Below are positions 9,115-17,684 of a DNA stretch of 64,000 bases, piece by piece (position 1 is the first letter of the stretch; every line of letters begins with the position of its first letter). A model generated the notes under the pieces. It made no database searches. It was given only the letters and a program-made list of their open reading frames with translations, and was not told the origin of the DNA. This DNA is from CAZSMC01 sp964607755 (GTDB lineage: Bacteria; Zhuqueibacterota; Zhuqueibacteria; Residuimicrobiales; Krinioviventaceae). The stretch spans positions 27,984 through 91,983 of the forward strand of contig CAZSMC010000008.1 of NCBI GenBank assembly GCA_964607755.1, in the 5' to 3' direction. Both the position numbers and the translations under genes were made by a program.

Positions 9115-9607
9115 AAGAAAACCGATTATCGGTGTTATGGGGGGGTCGCAAACCTCAAGTGAGGTGTGGAAAATGGCGTTTGAACTTGGCAGAGGCATTG
9201 CCGCAAAAGGCTGGATACTTCTCAACGGCGGTCGCGACGAAGGTGTGATGCGCGCTTCAGCAGAAGGGGCAAAAAGTCAGCACGGACTGACAATCGGTGT
9301 TTTGCCGGGCAACCAGACTTCGAAAGCCAATCCGTTCATCGACATTCCCATTGTCACAAATATGGGAGATGCCCGCAATGTTATAAATGTGCTGTCCAGC
9401 GATATTGTTGTTGGCTGCCCTGGCTCGGCTGGTACCATTTCAGAGATCTCGCTGGCTCTTAAAAACGCTAAACCTGTAATCCTCATAGATTTCGATCTTT
9501 CTCGCCTTTTCCCGGAATGTAAAAAAACCGGTCAATTGCAAATCACAGATAGTGTGCCTGCCTGTCTTTTACTTGTGGAACAGCGATTGGCGAAACTGTC
9601 ATTTTAG
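9104..9607 (+). CDS. TIGR00725-type LOG-like nucleotide-binding protein
   Basis: The 167-residue protein has the Rossmann-like pattern of the SLOG/LOG superfamily: IGVMGGS, ILLNGGRDEGVMRASAEGA, IGVLPG, NMGDARNVINVLSSDIVVGCPGSAGTISE, and KPVILIDFD. The PGSAGTISE segment corresponds to the PGGxGTxxE phosphoribohydrolase motif, but with S for the second G, so cytokinin-type hydrolase activity is not assured. The TIGR00725 group has no defined substrate. It starts at a GTG with GAGG upstream and overlaps rlmN by 11 bp. Its stop overlaps the end of the convergent gene by 9 bp. Confidence 0.8.
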   Translation: MPSKRKPIIGVMGGSQTSSEVWKMAFELGRGIAAKGWILLNGGRDEGVMRASAEGAKSQHGLTIGVLPGNQTSKANPFIDIPIVTNMGDARNVINVLSSDIVVGCPGSAGTISEISLALKNAKPVILIDFDLSRLFPECKKTGQLQITDSVPACLLLVEQRLAKLSF

Positions 9608-10147
9608 ACTGGTCCGTTTATCCAAGTCGTCAAATCTGCGCTGTAAATTGCTTATGGCGTTTTTCCACTGCCTGCTCTGTTCACGAATTTCTTTCTTTTG
9701 TCCCTCAATCTGTCGTTCAATCTTGTCAAGCGCATCCTGAGTGATTTGCAAGGTCTCACATACATTTTCATGCTTCTTTTCCAAAACCAATAATCGCTCG
9801 AGAATTTTATTTTCCTGGTCTTCCATGGTCTTGCGCAAAGACGCTGCTATAGCCAGAGCATTTGCGGTATCACCAGCCGCGACGTAAAGGTCTTCTCTTA
9901 GTCCTTGTATCTTTTGCTCTTGTTCTTTCAAACTTTGCTCAAGATCTCCAAGATGAGCATTCAATATCTTGTTTGTAATGGTCAGCGTTTTGATCTCATC
10001 TTGAAGCGGTTCTTCGACAATCTGCCGGGTGATGAGCAACGTCACCACCATGGCAATGGTCACACTGACAAGGATGACTGTGCCGATAAGCACACGCAAT
10101 GCCTGCGGATGTCCATGCTTTTTTTGTGCACTGTTTTTTTTATCCAT
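9599..10147 (-). CDS. Single-pass membrane coiled-coil protein, unknown function
   Basis: No family is recognised. The 182-residue protein has a short basic N-terminus (KKNSAQKKHGH), one membrane helix at about residues 18-41 (LIGTVILVSVTIAMVVTLLI), and then an almost continuous coiled coil (about 45-180) rich in E, K, Q, L and I with heptad-like spacing. A short break at AAGDTANALAIAAS may be a hinge. The layout suggests an inner-membrane anchor with a periplasmic rod, as in envelope scaffold proteins, but this is only topology. The gene is monocistronic, divergent from pgk and tail-to-tail with the LOG-like gene. Confidence 0.7.
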   Translation of the reverse strand: MDKKNSAQKKHGHPQALRVLIGTVILVSVTIAMVVTLLITRQIVEEPLQDEIKTLTITNKILNAHLGDLEQSLKEQEQKIQGLREDLYVAAGDTANALAIAASLRKTMEDQENKILERLLVLEKKHENVCETLQITQDALDKIERQIEGQKKEIREQSRQWKNAISNLQRRFDDLDKRTSLK

Positions 10148-10396
10148 AACATTTTACCTTTTTATCTCATTTCATCCGCTTATCAATTTCACAAACATAG
10201 GGTATCAAAAGTAGAGCAAACAATCAATACTTTTTTATATTTTATGAAATTTTTTCTGGTGTCTTAATTTAGATTATATTAACATAAGCAGAACACGCCG
10301 GTACGTCTATTTATTCAGCCTTTGATTTTCAGCCTGAAATGATTAAATTTTTTTCTTTTAAATCATGCACATGTTAAACTATAAATAGGAGCCTTT

Positions 10397-11620
10397 ATGA
10401 ACAAACTTACCATTGATGATCTTGATCTCAAGGGAAAACGCGTGCTCGTTCGAGTGGATTTCAACGTGCCGCTCACCAAGGACAAGCAAGTCGCAGATGA
10501 CAAGCGCATTGTCGCTGCCCTCCCGACGATCAAAAAGGTGATGAGCGAAGGCGGCAAAGCGATATTAATGTCTCATCTTGGCAGGCCAAAAGGAAAAGTG
10601 AAACCCGAATTCTCGCTCGCACCAGTGGCAAAACGATTGGGGGAATTGCTGAAAACACAGGTTGCCTTTGCACCGGACTGTGTTGGCAAAGATGTTGAGA
10701 AAATGGTTGCGGAAATGAATGACGGTGAAGTGTTGCTCCTGGAAAACCTTCGCTTTCATCCTGAAGAAGAGGGAAAAAAAGACGGTGAAAAAATGTCCGA
10801 AGAGGATCGCCAGTGGTTCATAGACGGTCTGGCCAGATTAGCTGACGTCTATATCGATGACGCTTTTGGTACCGCCCATCGGAATCACGCCTCCATGGCT
10901 GGTGTGCCCAAAAAACTGGGACAGGGAGCGGCCGGTTATCTGCTGCAAAAAGAACTGGATTATTTTTCCAAAGTGCTGGAAAATCCGGAACGGCCTTTTA
11001 TCGCCATCCTTGGCGGCGCCAAGGTGTCCGATAAAATTCAGGTCATCGATAATTTCCTGGACAAAGTTGACAGTCTGCTCATCGGCGGTGCCATGGCCTA
11101 CACTTTTTTGAAAGCAAAAGGTATTGAGGTTGGCTCTTCACGGGTAGAAGAAGAATATCTTGACAAAGCCAAAGAATACCTGCAAAAAGCAAAAGACAAG
11201 AATGTCAAACTGCTTTTGCCCGTCGATCATGTAGTGGCTGCCGAGTTTCCAAAAGGCGAATCCGCACAGGGCCAAACGACTGAGGGCGAATCGATTCCTG
11301 ACGGCAAAATGGGACTCGATATCGGTCCGAAGACACTGGAGATATACAATAAAGAAGTAAACCAGGCGAAAACAGTCATCTGGAACGGGCCCATGGGCGT
11401 TTTTGAAGTCAAAGGATTTGACAAAGGCACCTATGGATTGGCTGATACTATTGCCAATGCCAAAGTGACGTCGGTCGTTGGCGGCGGCGATTCTGCCAGC
11501 GCTGCCAAGAAATCCGGCCAGGCAGATAAATTCAGTCACATTTCCACCGGCGGCGGGGCCAGTCTGGAACTGCTGGAAGGTAAAACCTTACCCGGTGTAG
11601 CTGCGCTAACAGATAAATAA
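10397..11620 (+). CDS. pgk: Phosphoglycerate kinase
   Basis: The 407-residue protein is a full-length phosphoglycerate kinase, the first ATP-forming step of glycolysis (1,3-bisphosphoglycerate + ADP to 3-phosphoglycerate + ATP). The signature KRVLVRVDFNVP is at residues 14-25. The substrate-binding DxN, SHLGRPKG and FGTAHRNHAS, the hinge region, the ADP-binding IWNGPMGVFE and VVGGGDSASA, and STGGGASLELLEGKTLPG all follow in order. The ATG at 10397 has AGGAG seven bases upstream. It has its own terminator at 11636-11670 and no partner such as gapA next to it. Confidence 0.97.
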   Translation: MNKLTIDDLDLKGKRVLVRVDFNVPLTKDKQVADDKRIVAALPTIKKVMSEGGKAILMSHLGRPKGKVKPEFSLAPVAKRLGELLKTQVAFAPDCVGKDVEKMVAEMNDGEVLLLENLRFHPEEEGKKDGEKMSEEDRQWFIDGLARLADVYIDDAFGTAHRNHASMAGVPKKLGQGAAGYLLQKELDYFSKVLENPERPFIAILGGAKVSDKIQVIDNFLDKVDSLLIGGAMAYTFLKAKGIEVGSSRVEEEYLDKAKEYLQKAKDKNVKLLLPVDHVVAAEFPKGESAQGQTTEGESIPDGKMGLDIGPKTLEIYNKEVNQAKTVIWNGPMGVFEVKGFDKGTYGLADTIANAKVTSVVGGGDSASAAKKSGQADKFSHISTGGGASLELLEGKTLPGVAALTDK

Positions 11621-11635
11621 AGATACCATATTTCG

Positions 11636-11670
11636 AAAAAGAGCTGCTGGATTTGGCAGCTCTTTTTTTT
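11636..11670 (+). terminator. Rho-independent terminator of pgk
   Basis: AAAAAGAGCTGC and GCAGCTCTTTTT pair around a short loop (TGGATTTG), followed by an uninterrupted T run. It lies 16 nt after the pgk stop codon. Confidence 0.9.
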
Positions 11671-11721
11671 TATCAGCACTTTTAGAAAATCAGACAAAGA
11701 ATAACCGCTTTAGAGAGCACT

Positions 11722-12159
11722 TTATTCTATTGAACCGAAATCAAAAGATTTTACCTCTCCCATACCTTTGGCGAAACAGGCAATTCGGGCTGTATTCTCA
11801 ATCACTTCACTCCGGTATAAAAGTTCGTACAGGTCCGGAGCAACCACAAAAGTACCATGATTTTCCATCATCACAACCGTAACCTCTGGATCTTTATAGT
11901 AACTCACGATAGATTCAACCAGTTTTTCAGAACCGACGGGTTCGTACGGTACAATGCCGATATTTTTCAAAAGTTTTACAGATTGCTGAGTTACCGGCGG
12001 TATTTTTTTACCGATACATCCCCAGGCTGTCGCATACGGAGAATGCACATGCATGATAGCCCCAACCTCCGGCCGCATTTTATAAATTTCAGCATGAATT
12101 GGTGTTTCATGAGACGGTTCTGGTCCGTCAATTATTTTTTCTTCCAGACACCATTTCAC
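11722..12159 (-). pseudogene. Class II aldolase/adducin family protein, N-terminally truncated
   Basis: The 145 visible residues match the C-terminal two thirds of fuculose-phosphate-type aldolases: HETPIHAEIYKMRPEVGAIMHVHSPYATAW carries the HxH zinc ligands (MHVH), and MENHGTFVVAPDLYELL the third histidine region. Family members are usually about 210 residues. The N-terminal GNIS/ITPSG part that binds phosphate is missing. The frame begins at a GTG overlapping the stop of the lipoprotein fragment. Without a break the same frame continues upstream for only a few residues (RLFAGAV). I read this as the 3' part of an aldolase gene joined to another truncated gene by deletion or misassembly. Confidence 0.7.
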
Positions 12160-12641
12160 AGCGCCGGCAAAAAGCCGCCACGTTTCTGGGTCAGTACAGT
12201 CACAGTATCTTCCAATCCTGCTGATAACGAATGTTCTGGTTTTGTAATCAGAATTTGCGTTTGATCGCGAACCGATCCGTATTCAACCTTGAAGGTGGTA
12301 TCTGTCATGCATAATTCATCGTAAAGATACGATTCCAGACAAACGAGCGGTACCTGAGCGTCCGTCGATCTGTCCCTGATTTTTCCGGTCAAAATAGAAG
12401 CCGAAATCAAGATAAACTGTGCGTTATTCGCATCATCCAGAGTCGTCAAGGAATCGACTTTAGCGTGCACAATATACCCTAATTTTTCCAGTCTTTCTTT
12501 TACCATTTGATCTCCGCGGATCAAATCGGTATCTCCGACCACCATGAGTACAGGTTTTGGAGGAGGACTGCCATTACAAGTCAAAATGACAAGAGCTATA
12601 AAAACAAAAGCGATGACTAACAGAATCGGTTTTTTATCCAA
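12156..12641 (-). pseudogene. Lipoprotein, N-terminal fragment with GATase-like fold
   Basis: An ATG at 12641 opens a lipoprotein signal (LVIAFVFIALVILTC, lipobox cysteine 22). KPVLMVVGDTDLIRGDQMVKERLEKLGY, FILISASILTGKIRD, VPLVCLESYLYDELCM and the HSLSAGLEDTVTVLTQ segment follow. This alternating pattern is the N-terminal flavodoxin/amidotransferase-like module found in larger secreted proteins of environmental bacteria; such modules usually continue for another domain. Here the frame stops abruptly after RGGFLPAL, four bases into the aldolase fragment. It lies 12 bp downstream of the ADP-ribosylglycohydrolase-like fragment on the same strand. The truncation call rests on the join; the module's function is unknown. 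Confidence 0.55.
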
Positions 12642-12653
12642 AAGATGGTTCCT

Positions 12654-13826
12654 TTAATTAATTACTGCCGTTTTCCAGTATGCATTTCCTGACGAGCGGT
12701 TCCAGACTATTGGCACCATGTACAAACGGATGGTCACACTTTGCCCGGCCCATTTTGAAAGACCGGCGGTGATGGTTTTATATGTTCTCTTTGCCTTGCT
12801 CTTTTCATAGTCATCCTGTGGAGAAGGAAAATAGTGCGGCAGGAACCATGGTAAACTGCCATCCTCTTTTGTCCAGTCCAATGCTTCTCCCCCATCAATG
12901 ACTTGCTCTGACTCGGGAATTTCGATATTGTCCACGTAGATTTCCAGCGTCCAGGCACGACCGGGATCTGCACCAACCTCGAGTTCGAGCACAGGGTCAT
13001 CATCCAGTTTGACCTGTCGCATCAGATAACAATTACGAATCTCGTTTTTCGGATATGTTGCCAGCACATCATCTTCGGCATCGTAAAACGTACCGCCGCG
13101 GATGCCTCGGAATCCGCCGCCGGGCGTTCCGTAACCGGCCCGAATGAGCGTCCAGTCAGGATTCCAATAGTTGACAAACTCGTTCGGATCGAATAATTCA
13201 AGCGGCTGAGTGGCAATGCACGTTTCTATGGGGATGTGAATTTCATTGTCCGTTGTTGTGGCATCGCTCCAGTATGCAAGCATTTTTTGACCCATTGCTG
13301 CTGTTTTTTTGCCAAGTTCTTGCGGGGTTGTATTCACAGGGGGCGTTAGTTTTACCGAACCGATATACTCGCCTTTTGTGCGCCCGCCAAACGCATCCAC
13401 AAGGTAATCCGGGATGATCTTTGTGCCGTGCATGGCAGCCAAAACCCCAGCAGCGCAGGCAGCATTGCAATCAGCATCTGTATAATCTGCCGCCTGAACC
13501 GCCATATTCAACGTTTTTAACAGGTCGCCGCCGCCAAACCACAGCGCAACAGCGACCATACCAAAATTCTGCACAGCGCCATTAGTGGCGGGATAAATGG
13601 GAGAAAACTGATCCATGACAGCGTCGCCGCACTCTGTTGCTGAATAGCCGGCCCGGGCTTTTTCCGTGCTTGTCTGCTCAAGGGGAGCGCCCCAGGCTGT
13701 CTTCGGCACCTGCCAATGCCCGGTGGGTCCCCATTCGGCAATGACATAAGGCTGATCCCAGAACTGACGCGCCAGGTGCGTTACCTCACCGATGTCGCCG
13801 TAGGTGTTGATGCCAAGTAGGTCCAT
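12654..13826 (-). CDS. Chimeric frame: glycoside hydrolase end fused to ADP-ribosylglycohydrolase-like C-terminus
   Basis: The open frame (390 residues) has two unrelated parts. Residues 1-55 (MDLLGINTYGD, PYVIAEWGPTGHW, TSTEKA) are the end of a TIM-barrel glycoside hydrolase, with the catalytic glutamate in AEWG. From about residue 57 it becomes an ADP-ribosylglycohydrolase-type protein: NGAVQNFGMVAVALWFGGGD, the metal-site run DYTDADCNAACAAGVLAAMHG, then a C-terminal carbohydrate-binding-like beta domain ending in GNAYWK. The first half of that second family is absent. No family has this arrangement, so I read it as two truncated genes joined in frame. An upstream part of the hydrolase lies in another frame at 13827-14065. 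Confidence 0.65.
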   Translation of the reverse strand: MDLLGINTYGDIGEVTHLARQFWDQPYVIAEWGPTGHWQVPKTAWGAPLEQTSTEKARAGYSATECGDAVMDQFSPIYPATNGAVQNFGMVAVALWFGGGDLLKTLNMAVQAADYTDADCNAACAAGVLAAMHGTKIIPDYLVDAFGGRTKGEYIGSVKLTPPVNTTPQELGKKTAAMGQKMLAYWSDATTTDNEIHIPIETCIATQPLELFDPNEFVNYWNPDWTLIRAGYGTPGGGFRGIRGGTFYDAEDDVLATYPKNEIRNCYLMRQVKLDDDPVLELEVGADPGRAWTLEIYVDNIEIPESEQVIDGGEALDWTKEDGSLPWFLPHYFPSPQDDYEKSKAKRTYKTITAGLSKWAGQSVTIRLYMVPIVWNRSSGNAYWKTAVIN

Positions 13827-14065
13827 ATCCGGACAATCTTGTTTGATCTGCTGAATTTTCTTCTCAAATCGTCCGCTGCCTACCCGGTCATCACCGGATG
13901 ATGCGGGTCAATCTCCTTGATAGCTCTGGCCACATCATTGAGCCGCTGCCACAAATCCGGGTGGTGTGGCACGCCCGGCGGAATCCAGTCCAGTTCGTTG
14001 CCTACATTCCAGAACATCACAGCCGGGTGATCCTTGAATCTATTTACCCGGTCCAAAACACGCTT
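13827..14065 (-). pseudogene. Glycoside hydrolase fragment (TIM-barrel, GH2/GH5-like), frameshifted
   Basis: Reading from 14065, the frame gives KRVLDRVNRFKDHPAVMFWN, then VGNELDWIPPGV with the conserved acid/base glutamate of clan GH-A (WNVGNE), then VARAIKEIDPHHPVMTG and a stop. The hydrolase continues one frame over (VGSGRFEKKIQQIKQDCPDM) into the frame at 12654-13826. The shift lies in the GGG run near 13884-13886. The barrel's N-terminal half is missing. The 5' join is at a run of seven A/T bases (14064-14070), where the frame of the kinase fragment takes over. Confidence 0.7.
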
Positions 14066-14253
14066 TTTTTAGTGTTGGTATTGTCAACAACAAATGGCTG
14101 CTTCATTTGCAGGCAAGATTCCAGCAGCACAGCTTCGCGATGGCGGGTTTTTAGCATATCCAAATTAATACAAATATGGGATTCGAAAAAGCCTTGCTTA
14201 TAAAAAGTTGTTTTTCCTGATGCTTGAATGTCAATAAAAACAACTGCTTCCAT
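14044..14253 (-). pseudogene. P-loop nucleotide kinase, N-terminal fragment
   Basis: An ATG at 14253 starts MEAVVFIDIQASGKTTFYKQ, with a Walker A (IQASGKTT) typical of small ATP-dependent kinases of the zeta-toxin/polynucleotide-kinase type. INLDMLKTRHREAVLLESCL and FVVDNTN follow in the usual order, with DNTN the nucleotide-binding signature. After about 60 residues the frame passes through seven adenines into an unrelated frame (KKSVFWTG) and stops. Complete members are about 150-170 residues, so the C-terminal half is lost. The longer upstream extension to 14358 has no family character. Confidence 0.7.
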
Positions 14254-14500
14254 CTTGCCAATTCCACACAATGCGTATGATTCAACATAATCATGGATGC
14301 AGCTCTGGAACGCATCTCGCGAAAGGGAATTTCTTTCAAATCCAGAGCCGTTTTTCAATAGTGCTGTTTAGCGATTGAATTCGCTAACATTCCGGTCTGA
14401 TGAATAGCGGTAAAGCGATTTGGGGCATGTGAAAAAGCGGGACACAACGTCCCGCCAGGTTATTTGTTAAAATTTGTCGTTCAATTCACCGAACAGGTAT
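14254..14500. other. Intergenic region
   Basis: No gene, terminator or clear promoter is visible between the kinase fragment and sodC. The frame extension above 14253 lacks conserved sequence. Confidence 0.3.
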
Positions 14501-15091
14501 TTACATCGAATATTCACCTTCGCCTTTGGCAATGCCAATAACACCGCAGGCGACACGAGCCCCGGCATCTCCAGTTGGCTGCGACTCTAAATCATCTTCA
14601 CCGGCATGCACAACCACAGCACGACCGATGATATTATGACCACCGCTGAAGGAAATCACCGGATCGGTCCATTCCAGATGAGCAACACCTTCTTCGTCGG
14701 CGTTAAGGTTGCCGAGATCGCCGACATGCCGCTGATCCGCCGGATCACTCGGCGCACCATGGGGGCTGCCGTCCGGGGCAAAGTGACCACCCGCCGAGGT
14801 GCCATCAGGCGCAGTGCAGTCACCGTACTGATGAATGTGAAAACCATGCTTACCGGGAGTGAGCCCTCTAACATCTGCAACCACTTTGATGCCGTTTTCG
14901 GTTTTTGTAAACCACACTGTTCCGGTAACATCATTTCCCTCGGTCGGGTGTAATACAGCAACAGCGCGGGTAATTTTTTCTCCTTGCATTTCACCCATCG
15001 GCTGCTGCTCTTCCCGGGGCTGGCAGACGAGCAATGAAAAAATCACTACCATCAAAAGTGCTGCTATTCCGAGACCGTTTCTTTTTCGCAT
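14501..15091 (-). CDS. sodC: Superoxide dismutase [Cu-Zn], lipoprotein
   Basis: The 196-residue protein has a lipoprotein signal with cysteine 23 (LLVC). The Cu/Zn dismutase metal ligands are all visible: the copper pair in [11 protein letters not shown], the bridging and zinc histidines in [12 protein letters not shown] and QRHVGDLGN, a zinc aspartate, the last copper histidine in VVVHAGEDD, and the active-site arginine region [10 protein letters not shown] with the disulfide cysteine. It converts superoxide to hydrogen peroxide and oxygen at the cell envelope. The ATG at 15091 has AGGAGG upstream. The gene is monocistronic and intact, next to the truncated-gene chain. Confidence 0.95.
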   Translation of the reverse strand: MRKRNGLGIAALLMVVIFSLLVCQPREEQQPMGEMQGEKITRAVAVLHPTEGNDVTGTVWFTKTENGIKVVADVRGLTPGKHGFHIHQYGDCTAPDGTSAGGHFAPDGSPHGAPSDPADQRHVGDLGNLNADEEGVAHLEWTDPVISFSGGHNIIGRAVVVHAGEDDLESQPTGDAGARVACGVIGIAKGEGEYSM

Positions 15092-15229
15092 AACGATTCC
15101 TCCTGTTTGGTTAAAATTCCTGTTATTTATTTATTTATTATAAACAAAATCAGGCAATTTTTCATTCGGATAAATTGCCATATCGCATAATATTTTTTGC
15201 ACTCGAACAGAGAAGAAAAAGCAGTTCTG

Positions 15230-15556
15230 TTACCTGCCAATCATTTTTTTGAATTCTTTTTCTTCAATAACCTGCACATTGTGTTCCCTGGCTGCATCCA
15301 ATTTACTGCCGGGATTTTCACCGGCCACTACGTAATCGGTGTTGCCGCTGACGCTGGATGTCGACCGTCCGCCCAGCGACTCGACGATTTCTTTGGCCTC
15401 GCTGCGGCTAAACTCATCAAGTTCACCGGTGAATACAAACGTCTTGCCCTGCAGTGTTTTCCTTTTTTGAGTCTCGAACTCTTGCACGTTGACTCCGGCT
15501 TTTAACAAACGATCGATAATTTGTTGATTTTTTTTGTATGGATTCTTTTCGGTCAT
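15230..15556 (-). CDS. Stand-alone BRCT protein resembling the C-terminus of DNA ligase LigA
   Basis: The 108-residue protein starts at an ATG preceded by GAGGAC. Residues 8-22 (NQQIIDRLLKAGVNV) match the last helix before the BRCT domain of NAD-dependent DNA ligase. Residues 33-106 form a BRCT domain: LQGKTFVFTGELDEFSRSEAKEIVESLGGR, NTDYVVAGENPGSKLDAA, and EKEFKKMIG. It lies 14 bp after polX on the same strand, so the two are probably co-transcribed. It may be a real small BRCT adaptor for PolX or a leftover of ligA. The proper start and ribosome binding site favour an expressed gene. Confidence 0.75.
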   Translation of the reverse strand: MTEKNPYKKNQQIIDRLLKAGVNVQEFETQKRKTLQGKTFVFTGELDEFSRSEAKEIVESLGGRSTSSVSGNTDYVVAGENPGSKLDAAREHNVQVIEEKEFKKMIGR

Positions 15557-15570
15557 AAATCATGTCCTCG

Positions 15571-17298
15571 CTATTTTTTCCGAATCAATTTTTTCAGATC
15601 GTTCCAGCTTCTGGTGTTGAGCACGTCGTCAGCTTCCAGCCAGCCCCGGCGAGCTTGACCAATGCCAAAGCGCATAAAATCGAGGTCTGAAGTGGTGTGA
15701 GCGTCGGTAGAGATGGCGATTTTGATGCCCATCTCTTTGGCCATCCGGCAATAAGCGTCATTAATATCAAGGCGTTCGGGCTGAGCGTTCAATTCCAGAA
15801 AACAGCCGTTGTCTTTTGCTGCTTTCAACACCGCTTCCAGATCAATTTCATAACCTTCCCGCTCACCAATAAACCGGCCGGTGGGATGCGCGAAAATGTG
15901 AAAGTACGGATTTTCCATAGCTTTGAGCACGCGTTTGGTTTGTTGGTCCCGCGACAATTTAGTATTGTAATGCATTGCACAAATGACAATGTCAAGTTCC
16001 TTGAGAATGTCATCGGACAAATCCAGCGAGCCGTCCGGCAGAATATCCACTTCAATAGATTTCAGAATCCGAAAGCCGTTCAGCTTGTCGTTGAGCTTGT
16101 CCATTTCTTTAATGTGTTTTGCCAGGGCTTTCTCGTCCAGCCCGCCAGCCATGCTGACGCGTTTGGAGTGGTCGGTGACCGCAAGGTATTCATAGCCTTT
16201 GTCCCTGGCCGCGTTTGCCATTTCTTCCAATGTGAATTTGCCGTCCGAGGCTTTGGTATGCGATTGCAAATCGCCTTTAATGTCTTCAAGTTCGATCAAT
16301 TTGGGCAGTCTATTTTTTTGCGCGGCTTCGATTTCGCCAGAATTTTCCCGTAGTTCCGGAGGAATGTACGGCATACCCACAGACTCGAAAACTTCTTTTT
16401 CGGTTTTACCGGCGACCCGGTCGTCTTCCTTGAAAACGCCGTATTCGTTTATTTTGAGATTCTTTTTCACCCCCATTTTGCGGATGGCAATGTTGTGCGC
16501 TTTGGCGCCAGTAAAATAGTGCAATGCCGCGCCATAGCCAGCTTCAGGCACAACCCGCAAATCGACCTGTAAGCCGTTGCGCAACACAACCGAGGATTTG
16601 GTTTCGCCCTGGGAAATCACCCGCTCGACGTCTTCATAATGGACAAATTTTTCCATCACATCCGAACCTTTTTTACAACTGGTGAGGATATCGATATCAC
16701 CTACAGTTTCCTTGCGCCGGCGATAGCTGCCTGCAATGTCAATTAGTTTAACGCTTTTAATTTTTTCCAGATATTCTTTTAAAGGTAAAATATATTCTTC
16801 GGCAACCACGAGCTTAAACCGGCCTTTTTCTCCTTCTTTGTTAAAACGCTCGATCTCGTTAAGGATCTTTTGTTCCGTCTTTTTGCCGAATCCGTCCAGG
16901 TTCTGGATTTTATGATCTTTTGCCGCTTTTTCGAGCTGCGACAGATTTTTGATGTCCAGTTCATCGTACAGCGCCTTGACCCGTTTCGGGCCCAGAGTTT
17001 CCATCTTTAACAAGTCGAGCAGCTCACCCGGCAATTCGGATTTCAGGATCTCGAGCTGCTGTAGCGTGCCGGTCTCGACGATCTCTTTGATCTTGCCGGC
17101 GATGTCTTTGCCAATGCCGGACAACTTTGACAGGTCCTCTCCCTTTTTGACCATATCGGCAACGCTCTGCGACAGTCCGGACACGGTACGCGCAGCATTT
17201 TGATAGGCCCGTACCCGAAACGGGTTTTCGCCCTTGATGTCGAGCATGTCGCCGACCTGATTGAGTACAGTGGCAATATCACTGTTGTGAACTGGCAT
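15571..17298 (-). CDS. polX: DNA polymerase/3'-5' exonuclease PolX
   Basis: The 575-residue protein shows the bacterial PolX order: N-terminal helix-hairpin-helix repeats (about residues 45-130, LSGIGKDIAGKI and LDGFGKKTEQKI), the polymerase-beta-like palm with GSYRRRKETVGDIDILTSC carrying two catalytic aspartates, and VDLRVV with the third. A C-terminal PHP phosphoesterase domain follows (DLQSHTKASDGKFTLEEM, LAVTDHSKRVSMAGGL, EVDILPDGSLDL, ISTDAH). PolX fills small gaps in base-excision repair and proofreads through the PHP domain. The ATG at 17298 is followed by a full-length frame. A BRCT gene follows closely downstream. Confidence 0.95.
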   Translation of the reverse strand: MPVHNSDIATVLNQVGDMLDIKGENPFRVRAYQNAARTVSGLSQSVADMVKKGEDLSKLSGIGKDIAGKIKEIVETGTLQQLEILKSELPGELLDLLKMETLGPKRVKALYDELDIKNLSQLEKAAKDHKIQNLDGFGKKTEQKILNEIERFNKEGEKGRFKLVVAEEYILPLKEYLEKIKSVKLIDIAGSYRRRKETVGDIDILTSCKKGSDVMEKFVHYEDVERVISQGETKSSVVLRNGLQVDLRVVPEAGYGAALHYFTGAKAHNIAIRKMGVKKNLKINEYGVFKEDDRVAGKTEKEVFESVGMPYIPPELRENSGEIEAAQKNRLPKLIELEDIKGDLQSHTKASDGKFTLEEMANAARDKGYEYLAVTDHSKRVSMAGGLDEKALAKHIKEMDKLNDKLNGFRILKSIEVDILPDGSLDLSDDILKELDIVICAMHYNTKLSRDQQTKRVLKAMENPYFHIFAHPTGRFIGEREGYEIDLEAVLKAAKDNGCFLELNAQPERLDINDAYCRMAKEMGIKIAISTDAHTTSDLDFMRFGIGQARRGWLEADDVLNTRSWNDLKKLIRKK

Positions 17299-17393
17299 GA
17301 TGGATTCACTCCTTTTTAATTGATCGTTCGACTGTCAGATTTTATCTGATTTTTATTTTTACAAAATGATTTATCGGAATCGATATGCAGATG

Positions 17394-17684
17394 TTATTTT
17401 ATATACTGCGAAAACCACCGGGCGGATTTTTCCGCCACGTCTTCCATAGCGCCAGGTTCTTCGAAGAGATGCGTGGCGCCTTCCACGACCTCGAGTTTTG
17501 AATCCTCTGGCAAATGCTGCAACGCCTCGCGGTTGAGCTGCATGATTTGCGGATNNNNNNNNNNNNNNNNNNNNNNNNNNNNNNNNNNNNNNNNNNNNNN
17601 NNNNNNNNNNNNNNNNNNNNNNNNNNNNNNNNNNNNNNNNNNNNNNNNNNNNNNATTGTTTTCTTGTGCATTCATATTATTCAC
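17394..17684 (-). CDS. Alpha/beta hydrolase (dienelactone-hydrolase-like), interrupted by an assembly gap
   Basis: The N-terminus (MNNMNAQENN) and C-terminus (PQIMQLNREALQHLPEDSKL, VVEGATHLFEEPGAMEDVAE) flank 100 N. The C-terminal part has the last strand and catalytic-histidine segment (GATHLF) of small serine hydrolases commonly found next to or fused with phosphoribosyltransferases. The ATG overlaps the stop of the phosphoribosyltransferase by 4 bp, which fits that pairing. The missing part should hold the nucleophile and acid. Its true length cannot be known from this sequence, because 100 N is a conventional gap size. Confidence 0.65.
   Translation of the reverse strand: MNNMNAQENNXXXXXXXXXXXXXXXXXXXXXXXXXXXXXXXXXXPQIMQLNREALQHLPEDSKLEVVEGATHLFEEPGAMEDVAEKSARWFSQYIK
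17555..17654. other. Assembly gap (100 N) inside the hydrolase gene
   Basis: Exactly 100 N, the conventional marker for a scaffold join of unknown size. It replaces the core of the alpha/beta hydrolase. Confidence 1.
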
